NCBI RefSeq assembly: GCF_964355755.1
Contig: NC_092677.1
Span: forward strand, 19,190,101-19,254,100
Length of the DNA stretch: 64,000 bases
Origin: Antedon mediterranea
Lineage: Eukaryota; Echinodermata; Crinoidea; Comatulida; Antedonidae
Direction of reading: 5' to 3'
Below, in pieces: positions 45,389 through 57,300 of the stretch (positions are counted from its first letter, which is position 1; every line of letters begins with the position of its first letter). The notes beneath the pieces are model-generated. The model made no database searches and had not been told where the DNA came from. It worked only from the letters and a program-made list of their open reading frames with translations. The translations under genes were made by a program, and so were the position numbers.

Positions 45389-48300
45389 CTATTTAAAAAC
45401 CTTTCCGGGGTTCATTAGCCCCTTAGGATCCAGGGTATTCTTCAATTGCTTCATCACTGTCATTGCTCCATCACCTACTTCTTTAACCAAAAGATCTCTC
45501 TTACCAAGACCAATTCCATGCTCACCAGTACATGTTCCACCTACTGCAATAGCCCGCCTATAGATTAAAACAGACCCACAAAACATTTACGTCAATTCCA
45601 AAGTTGGTAATTTTGTTGTAACTGAAACCCTGGGTTTTGTTAGGAAAATAGGATGGTACTGTCATTTGGTAAATGAATTGAAGGATCCCAATGGAAATAA
45701 GCTAATAAGGTTTTTGGGCTATCCTAGAAAATCTTTTATAAATGTATTTATCATGTCAGTAATTTTTGTATGATGATTTTCCTAATAAACTCAATTCAAT
45801 TCATCATTCACCTCATGCCATTATTTGTACCCATTCCACTCATAACATTCATTATTCACCTCATGCCATTATTTTGTACCCATTCCACTCATAACATTCA
45901 TCATTCACCTCATGCCATTATTTGTACCCATTCCACTCATAACATTCATCATTCACCTCATGCCATTATTTGTACCCATTCCACTCATAACATTCATCAT
46001 TCACCTCATGCCATTATTTGTACCCATTCCACTCATAACATTCATCATTCACCTCATGCCATTATTTGTACCCATTCCACTCATAACATTCATCATTCAC
46101 CTCATGCCATTATTGGTACCCATTCCACTCATAACATTCATCATTCACCTCATGCCATTATTTGTACCCATTCCACTCATAACATTCATCATTCACCTCA
46201 TGCCATTATTTGTACCCATTCCACTCATAACATTCATCATTCACCTCATGCCATTATTTGTACCCATTCCACTCATAACATTCATTATTCACCTCATGCC
46301 ATTATTTGTACCCATTCCACTCATAACATTCATCATTCACCTCATGCCATTATTTGTACCCATTCCACTCATAACATTCATCATTCACCTCATGCCATTA
46401 TTTGTACCCATTCCACTCATAACATTCATCATTCACCTCATGCCATTATTTGTACCCATTCCACTCATAACATTCATTATTCACCTCATGCCATTATTTG
46501 TACCCATTCCACTCATAACATTCATTATTCACCTCATGCCATTATTTGTACCCATTCCACTCATAACATTCATTATTCACCTCATGCCATTATTTGTACC
46601 CATTCCACTCATAACATTCATCATTCACCTCATGCCATTATTTGTACCCATTCCACTCATAACATTCATCATCACCTCATGCCATTATTTGTACCCATTC
46701 CACTCATAACATTCATCATTCACCTCATAACATTCATCATTCACCTCATGCCATTATTTGTACCCATTCCACTCATAACATTCATCATTCACCTCATGCC
46801 ATTATTTGTACCCATTCCACTCATAACATTCATCATTCACCTCATGCCATTATTTGTACCCATTCCACTCATAACATTCATCATTCACCTCATGCCATTT
46901 TGTACCCATTCCACTCATAACATTCATCATTCACCTCATGCCATTATTTGTACCCATTCCACTCATAACATTCATCATTCACCTCATGCCATTATTTGTA
47001 CCCATTCCACTCATTATTCACCTCATGCCATTATTTGTACCCATTCCACTCATAACATTCATCATTCACCTCATGCCATTATTTGTACCCATTCCACTCA
47101 TAACATTCATCATTCACCTCATGCCATTATTTGTACCCATTCCACTCATAACATTCATCATTCACCTCATGCCATTATTTGTACCCATTCCACTCATAAC
47201 ATTCATCATTCACCTCATGCCATTATTTGTACCCATTCCACTCATAACATTCATCATTCACCTCATGCCATTATTTGTACCCATTCCACTCATAACATTC
47301 ATCATTCACCTCATGCCATTATTTGTACCCATTCCACTCATAACATTCATTATTCACCTCATGCCATTATTTGTACCCATTCCACTCATAACATTCATCA
47401 TTCACCTCATGCCATTATTTGTACCCATGCCACTCATAACATTCACCTCATGCCATTATTTGTACCCATTCCACTCATAACATTCATCATTCACCTCATG
47501 CCATTATTTGTACCCATTCCACTAATAACATTCATCATTCACCTCATGCCATTATTTGTACCCATTCCACTCATAACATTCATCATTCACCTCATGCCAT
47601 TATTTGTACCCATGCCACTCATAACATTCATCATTCACCTCATGCCATTATTTGTACCCATTCCACTCATAACATTCATCATTCACCTCATGCCATTATT
47701 TGTACCCATTCCACTCATAACATTCATCATTCACCTCATGCCATTATTTGTACCCATTCCACTCATAACATTCATCATTCACCTCATGCCATTATTTGTA
47801 CCCATTCCACTCATAACATTCATCATTCACCTCATGCCATTTTGTACCCATTCCACTCATCATTCACCTCATGCCATTATTTGTACCCATTCCACTCATA
47901 ACATTCATTATTCACCTCATGCCATTATTTGTACCCATTCCACTCATAACATTCATCATTCACCTCATGCCATTATTTGTACCCATTCCACTCATAACAT
48001 TCATCATTCACCTCATGCCATTTTGTACCCATTCCACTCATAACATTCATCATTCACCTCATGCCATTATTTGTACCCATTCCACTCATAACATTCATCA
48101 TTCACATACTACTGTAAAGTAAAATAGTTTTAAAATTCTTTGCTGGAACTGATGTGATTCTACTGTTTTTGTTCTGAAAACCCTGAATTGAAGTCTGATA
48201 AGAAATGTGATTACAGTTGGCTGATGTATTTATACTGAATGTTCGTCATTTATACTGCTTTATTTATGATGTTCATAAATGTTACATATCTAGTGAAGTA

Positions 48301-51300
48301 ATTTATGAGATACTTTATTGAAATGATGATTAAATGATTTTGTCAAAAAAACTAAAAAATGCATGCTTGCTACTAAAAATAGGAGGCAACAAAGTTAAGT
48401 TGTTAATATGATGTTCGCAACGAACCTGTTCACATTTGTTGAAATAACTTGAACTTGTTTAAATTCCTCAGGGAGACTAGGGTCAAAGAGCAATGCAGTA
48501 TGGAAATTTCCATCACCCACATGACCTATCATTGTACCTAAATATAAAAATTGCTTATACAGTAACTAATATTAAACTGACTAAAGTATCACATGATCTG
48601 ACTTTGGTAAACAAACATAGAGCAAGCAATGACACATAGATTTCATTCATTTAAAACAAATTCAAAATTAACAAAGCCATGATTTTAACAATTTAAGTCT
48701 GATTTTATTATGGAAATAATGTTATGTTCTTAACTTGCTCAATATGTATTGGATACACAAGTTAGTCATATCATGAAACTAATTGGGTGTCAGACTACCT
48801 GGCCATTCTTTCTGCCACTTCTTTTATTACTGGCAACTCTTCGGGGTTGTCTGGGTCAACTGTGATAAAGCAATGGAAGTTGCCATCACCAACATGACCA
48901 ACAATAGTACCTTGATTCAAATCAACAAATTCATTATTAATACAATTTGTCCAAAATATTATTTACTGTATACTCTTTCAATTTTTTCTTATAACAAAAG
49001 TATACCAAGTATTGGTACAAGTTATTTTCGATTTAACGATTACAAACAAATCAAACAGTCTGGAATTGTTCAACCAAGTGTTTCCTCACACTCAGCTATC
49101 CATTTTTTGTAAAGCACCTTACTGTTGAAAACATTCACTTCTTTCTGTGTGCTAATCTTCAAATTAATTTAAACTCATTTAAATCTTATTTTTTTCACAA
49201 ACCCTGTTTCTGCACGTCATCATCTGACATAATATCATTATCATAATTATTAATACTGAAGAAATTCTATTATTTACTTATGGCAATAGAATGAAATCTA
49301 TAGAGGTTTGTTTGACTATAGTGCAAATTCAAGTTTTTGTAAACGTTTTGAAATGTTTGTATGACACGCTGAATGCACAACTGACAATAAAACTGTAGTG
49401 TGTCGCAATTTTACATGGCCTAGGCTTTGATATTCAATTGAAGTGGCAGATTAATTGAATAAAAGTTTACTTAAGAACAATAGGTTTTAAAGCCATCTAT
49501 TTAAAGTCTGACTGTTGACTCCGTCTTGTTAAATGGAACAGTCAATCTTTCAATAAGATATTCTCCACATTCAATAAACATCCATTATTTGGTACTAATA
49601 GTAGTACAATTACTGTATATTAATCATGTGGATTTATGAAAATTGGGGACATCAGACTAAATATAAATGTTGCTTTGCAAATTAATTAGTTGTATGCTTA
49701 CCCACAATTGATGATTTCAGAATATCTTCTTTAGTTGCAACTATAATCTCTGGAAGTTTCGATATTGGGACACACACATCAGTAGCATAACCCTACCATC
49801 AAAACAAGAACATTTATAAAGTACTCAGTATAAAACAAAACATTTAATGTGGATTTCGCCAACTGCTATGATTAACATAAAAGAGCCAAATAGAGAATTC
49901 TTAGTAACTTTTTCATTCAGCAGTTTATCTTTGGATGTTTTTTCTTTCAGGCATTGCTTCTGTGTTGTACATTCAACATTTAAATTAGCATATGGGTCAT
50001 GATGCAAAATAAAGATTGATTGACAACTGCACAAATAAAAATAGTGTGATAGCCTGTAGGGATTATACAATTAAAGACACTAGGCTAGAAATAAATGCAG
50101 CCAAAATAACTGCACAGTGGCTTGCTAGTTCAGTTTTACCTTGGTTCCAGGTCGTAGAGCAAGAGTAGCGTACCAACAGTTATGCCTGGCCTTCCACAAC
50201 TTATTGCGGTCTTCTTGCTTTTCAGCCCAATAAAAATCTGATCCACCATTCATTTGAGCTAGCTCCTCTAAAAATAGCAAGAAACATTTAAATATACTTA
50301 GTTCAGTATATACCTATATAATTATTTAAGGAGTTTTCAACCTAGAATGCCTTACCTACAAGTTCCACTTGAGCTTTGATAGCATCTTGAGCCCCATGGA
50401 ATTCAAGAAACAGTGTTGGTGACACCTTATGTGAAAGATTGCTGAATCTGTTGCAGGCATCAATCATAACATCATCTAAAAATTCTACAAACAATGCAAA
50501 GGATATAGATTTCACAAAAAAACTCAGAATTGGACACATCATAATTTGTTATTATTAGCCTGGGTGCAGAACAGTTTATATACACATTTGTGGGAAAAAA
50601 ATAAAGGGATTTTTTTTGGTTTTTCTGATAGAGTATACCATATAGAATCTCAGAAAAAAAAAATCCCCATCTTGGGCAAATTTTGTTACAGCACATTTAA
50701 ATTTTGGCCTATACACAAACAATTTGCTCTCATGAATTCTGGCATAAGACTACGTGCACTTAATACCAAAACAAAACGGTTTAGGTGCTCGTTTGTACCT
50801 AATGCTATACACTTATATAACTCCAGAGTACAAAGGTAAAATGTAACTGATAATTTTTATCTAATTTTAACAATTTTTAGCCTCTTAACTTTTTGTGTGT
50901 GTTCTTGTAAATTGTATTTTATATTTTTGTATTTTGCCAGTTTTCAAATCACATTTCTGTTTTTTAAATGGACAATAAAGTATATATGACTATGACTATG
51001 ACTACACACGCAAATACTGTACCTATAACACACACAAATACCTATATATTAGAGGGAAAACCAATTCACGTTTTGTGTCAATTGGAATTGTGTTATAATG
51101 ATTAAAATTAAAACCAAAAATAAATTTTCCTTTACTTATTTTGCGCAAAATGTGTACTGCATCCTGGCTATATGTATGTGTACTAAAAACAAAATGTTTA
51201 GAATTAAAGTTGTAAATAAGGCTCTTTTACTTTTTATTAGTAGTTGCTTCTTTAAATAAAGAATAAAATGTTAAATCACAGAGGTTGTATTAAATAGTGA

Positions 51301-54300
51301 TAATGTAATGTTACCAATCCTAGCCATAGGTATCCCACACTGCATCACCTGCATCACAGTGTCCACTGCTGATTTGACGGTTTCAAAAGAACACACTGCG
51401 GACATCATCTGATAAAATGGAGTATAATAATAATAATATAAAAATACCTATATTATTAAAGAGAATTTAGCACATTTTTTTGTTTTCTTATTTTCACATA
51501 AATACATTTTGTATGGATTATCAACATAACCAGAATTTGTACTGAGAAGGCTTATACTAAATTTGAAAATTATGCTTCATTAACTCCCTAAGCCTGTAAA
51601 ATTGTCCTGGACCAACCTGCTTTACATTCTGCTATTAAAACTACGGCTGCAATAAATTTGTTTATGAATACTTATCATCATGAGAAAAAATTGTTTTTTT
51701 TTATATTAACTGAATGAGTCCTTGTATTATACACAGCATGTGGGCACTGTATGACATGAAAAGAATGAAAAGAATAAATTAACAATAGAAACAGTTTTAC
51801 ATGTGATGTCACTTGTAATGAACGCAAAAAAAAGATTAAAATATTATTTAAATTTATTATTTAAGATCTAAAACATAGTAGTTTTTTAAGAGAATATGGT
51901 CATTTCTGTGGTCCAAAATCACCTTGTATGACTCTTGGGAAAATATTGAAGGATAGGATGGATCAAGTACTGCCTAATATAAATTTAGTATAAATTTAAA
52001 GTTTATAAACCAAAATATAATAGTGTATATGAAAAAAATAATACAATTATAATAGCATCTGGTTGTACTTTATAATACGAGCACTTACACTTTCTGGAAT
52101 GCCATACAGACGAACTGTTGCCTGGGTAATAATTCCCAGCGTTCCTTCTGAACCAACAAACAAATTGGTGAGGTTATAGCCTGCTGAGGTTTTTCTAAAA
52201 AAAATGAATGGTTTATTTTACAATCATGCAAAAATGATCTGGCTATCTAGTTTGGCCTCATGCATGAAATGTACATGAACTGATTGATTGAAATATATAT
52301 TTATACTGGGTAACCTCTTCAGTCAAAGACTGGTCTCCCAGAGGGCCCAGTTATGATCAGTGGCTGTGATGTACTAGTACACCGGGGTAACCCCCTACTC
52401 ATCTCGAAAGATGTACTAGGTTCTTTAAAGTGCACACGAGCTAGATGTGTACACTGGACCTACGGTTTATAATCCTTATCCGAGAAGACTTGTTCTACCA
52501 CCAGAACCATGGAGTGAGTGAGCCTCGAACACCTGCCGATGTTATGGCTACGTAATTACGGTTCCACTGTCTTAACCGCTCGGCCACTCACTCATGAAAA
52601 CAACAGTTATTTTTAAATTGAGATCCAACAGAAGATACAAAACTTTTAAAATGAATAAAGGTCTTATACAATATATTAACAGTGTCATCATCATTTCTCA
52701 ACATTTTCCTAGAGGGATGTTTTTTTTATGGATTTCGAGAGTCGGAGGCCTGATCGTCTCAATAGGCGTAGATATAGCATGTGGCTTGCACCTACGCCTA
52801 GGTGTAGACATAGCCACTGCGTAATAGTAAAGGTAAGTATTATTTAATACCCCTTTTACAATTCCTGCAAAAATGCATAGATGATCCCAATTGTGTACCC
52901 CGAGTTGTACAGGGGTTGCAGAAATCGGGTTCATGTAGACCAGTGTAAATGACGCAAAAAGTTATCTGGGTCACTGAACAACCCGGGTAAGTAAGTGGAA
53001 TGTATTCAGCATCAAGCCAACCAAGGACGAACTGTGTACTTGCCTGTTCGCGGTGTAAACAGTTGTGGTTGGTTGCTGTATTCGCTCACTATAGTATTAA
53101 ATTACATCCAATGAGAAAAATACTTATTTTGTTTGTTCACTTATTATAAAATAAAACGTATGGTTATTATTTGTTATTCATTTTAATTCAAGTAGACTTA
53201 GTTATTGCCATTAAAATAATTGCACGTGGTATAATGAGCAGACTGTTACTAATGCGTCTCTCGATGTGCGAGAGAGCAGTATTTTAATTAATCTAGAACA
53301 TTTTTACAGGTTGGTATTTTTCAGTGTAAATGCACGCAACCCATGTCATTCTTTGGTTAATAAAATGGGTATGAAAAGAAAATTTTTACGGACACTACAC
53401 AAGTTTGTTTTAAGCTCGGCGGTGTTACTCTGCTACATACTGTATACAGTATTATTATTGAAATTTTGGAAATACTACCTGAATACTGAATACTGAAATG
53501 CTTTATTTGTCCATCATCATCATAAAATAACAACAGAAATTCTTCTTGAAGATTGACAATTATTAGTACAATAATAAATAGATATACAATATAATATATT
53601 ATATACACACACATAATTGCACAAAAAGTTATGAAACACGGTGTAAAAATGACTAGGTATTAAAATTGAGAAGGATTTAGGAGATTAAAATAGTTTAAAA
53701 CCAGGGATGTGGTTATCAGGGGGGCAGATATCAGGGGTGCAGTTATCAGAGGTGCGGTTATCAGGGGTGCGGTTATCAGTTCTTTTACCTGGATCTTTTA
53801 CCAGGACCAGCTGTATGCAGAATACTACCATCTGCTAACACAACCTCAAGGTTCATGACATTTTCACGCATTGTACCATATCTTACTGCGTTGGTCCCTG
53901 ATGCGCTTGTTGCACACATTCCACATACAGAAGCATGTGCACCAGGATCTAAAAAATGAAAATAGACAAAGCCAGAAAGTACATGAGCATAGTGTGGTAA
54001 CCAGGGATGCGGTTATCAGGGGTGCAGTTATCAGGGGTGCAGTTATCAGGGGTGCATTTATCAGGGGTGTAGTTATCAGGGATGCGGTTATCAGGGACGT
54101 GGTTATCAGCGATGTGGTTATCAGGGATGTGGTTATCAGGGGTACAGTTATCATTTCATTTACATTAAAAGAGCATTCTAGTACTAGGTGAAATGAAATG
54201 AAAATGAAATGAAAACATACCAATTGGAAACCAAAGACCTTGATCTTTTATATAGTTGTTGAGAGTTTCACGAGTTACACCTGGCCGAACAGTAACATCA

Positions 54301-57300
54301 AAATCATCCACATTCAGCTCAACAATTTCATCCATCTTGGTCAAATCTATTGTCACACCACCCTGTGCAGGGAACAATCATTTTGTATCATTCCCAATGG
54401 TTCTGACCAGTGGTTTTGATGCACACTATAGTTATTGTATGGAAATTTCAAAGACGTCGGATTATTCTAGACTAGAGATGCATACATACAAGGTATTCAA
54501 GACTCTTCTATTTAGAATATCAAAAAGAATCAATCAACTTTGCTGCCGAGTGTATATATGAAGGTCATGAAGAAGGTTGATGCAATGTTTACTCATTTAT
54601 TGTAAAGCAACCGTTATAAGACAAATGACTTCTTAAATAGTGACATTTATCATGTATTTATGAGTACATCATACAATTGTATTCATACTTTATGAGAAAA
54701 TGTGATTTAAAAATAAGGTACTTGATCAAGTTTAAAGCCAGCAAGCTTTGTGTGGGTACAAACATTAAGTTACTTTGTTTGAATTGAAGGAATTGAGTTG
54801 AGAGATATTCATTTATAAGTATATTTATATTAAATATATCTTTAAATATCTTTACTAGTAAAAAATGTAGGTTCATGGTGACCTTCCCGCAGGCATAATG
54901 GGTAAAATCTCAAATTTGAACAGAAATAATTTTCAGTGTCTTTTAAATTCTAAAAAGATGATTTGTTTAAATAGTTTGGTATAGTCTATATTAAAGGCTA
55001 CATATGTAAGTAAAATAATTTAATTCCACCAATATTGGATCATAAAAATAAGGTTCCTGTATTATGATACCAGCTGCTAAACATAATTTTAAGTTTGCTA
55101 GAATTACAAAATGTAAAGTACTGTAGCTTTTATATTCTGTAGATTCTAAATGTAAATTATTGTATTGTTGCGTCTGGCTCGGACAAACATTTTTCGGAAG
55201 AAAAGTTTGGTTCTGGGAGGTTTAATAACTTAATACAATTATGTTACATACTTTGTAACCAACAGCACCACCTTCCAGTCCAGTACCTGTGCCAAATGGA
55301 ATCATTGGAATGTTGTTGTCATAACAAACCTTAGCAATCTGACTGACTTGCTCTGTAGATTCTGGCCATACAACAACATCTGGTGGTGTACAACTAGAAC
55401 ATAAACACAATATTATATTAATTATAGAAAAACAAACTTTTCTAAAAATTATACTATAGTCGCCAAATAATTATATATATAATATATAGACACCCCCTAT
55501 TAAGCGGACAATGTGTTGGGTCTTGAAGGTGCCCCCCTAATAGGGGTTCTACTGTTGTTTATAATATACTGTACTAACACATGATGTGATTCACTACTGT
55601 TGTTTATAATATACTGTACTAACACATGATGTGATTCACTACTGTTGTTTATAATATACTGTACTAACACATGATGTGATTCACTACTGTTGTTTATAAT
55701 ATACTGTACTAACACATGATATGATTCACTACTGTTGTTTATAATATACTGTACTAACACATGATGTGATTCACTACTGTTGTTTATAATATACTGTACT
55801 AACACATGATGTGATTCACTACTGTTGTTTATAATATACTGTACTAACACATGATGTAATTCACTACTGTTGTTTATAATATACTGTACTAACACATGAT
55901 GTGATTCACTACTGTTGTTTATAATATACTGTACTAACACATGATGTAATTCACTACTGTTGTTTATAATATACTGTACTAACACATGATGTGATTCACT
56001 ACTGTTGTTTATAATATACTGTACTAACACATGATGTAATTCACTACTGTTGTTTATAATTATACTGTACTAACACATGATGTGATTCACTACTGTTGTT
56101 TATAATATACTGTACTAACACATGATGTGATTCACTACTGTTGTTTATAATATACTGTACTATTCACATGATGTGATTCACTACTGTTGTTTATAATATA
56201 CTGTACTAACATATGATGTGATTCACTACTGTTGTTTATAATATACTGTACTAACACATGATGTGATTCACTACTGTTGTTTATAATATACTGTACTATT
56301 CACATGATGTGATTCACTACTGTTGTTTATAATATACTGTACTAACACATGATGTGATTCACTACTGTTGTTTATAATATACTGTACTATTCACATGATG
56401 TGATTCACTACTGTTGTTTATAATATACTGTACTAACACATGATGTGATTCACTACTGTTGTTTATAATATACTGTACTAACACATGATGTGATTCACTA
56501 CTGTTGTTTATAATATACTGTACTATTCACATGATGTGATTCACTACTGTTGTTTATAATATACTGTACTAACACATGATGTGATTCACTACTGTTGTTT
56601 ATAATATACTGTACTAACACATGATGTGATTCACTACTGTTGTTTATAATATACTGTACTAACACATGATGTGATTCACTACTGTTGTTTATAATATACT
56701 GTACTAACACATGATGTGATTCACTGTTGTTTATAATATACTGTACTAACACATGATGTGATTCACTACTGTTGTTTATAATATACTGTACTAACACATG
56801 ATGTGATTCACTACTGTTGTTTATAATATACTGTACTAACACATGATGTGATTCACTACTGTTGTTTATAATATACTGTACTAACACATGATGTGATTCA
56901 CTACTGTTGTTTATAATATACTGTACTAACACATGATGTGATTCACTACTGTTGTTTATAATATACTGTACTAACACATGATGTGATTCACTACTGTTGT
57001 TTATAATATACTGTACTAACACATGATGTGATTCACTACTGTTGTTTATAATATACTGTACTAACACATGATGTGATTCACTACTGTTGTTTATAATATA
57101 CTGTACTAACACATGATGTGATTCACTACTGTTGTTTATAATATACTGTACTAACACATGATGTGATTCACTACTGTTGTTTATAATATACTGTACTAAC
57201 ACATGATGTGATTCACTACTGTTGTTTATAATATACTGTACTAACACATGATGTGATTCACTACTGTTGTGTATAATATACTGTACTAACACATGATGTG

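Noticed and set aside
45770-48043. 757-codon open frame on the + strand with [16 protein letters not shown] repeats
   Set aside because: It is the 48-bp minisatellite read through. The unit length is a multiple of three and two frames are stop-free. It lies in an LDHD intron on the opposite strand.
48783-49112. 109-codon + strand frame overlapping LDHD exon 11a
   Set aside because: A shadow of the minus-strand exon. The minus-strand reading is conserved with human LDHD.
52500-52594. tRNA-Leu/Ser-like sequence on the minus strand
   Set aside because: It has A- and B-box-like motifs but cannot form a normal anticodon arm, and it is continuous with a SINE body and tail.
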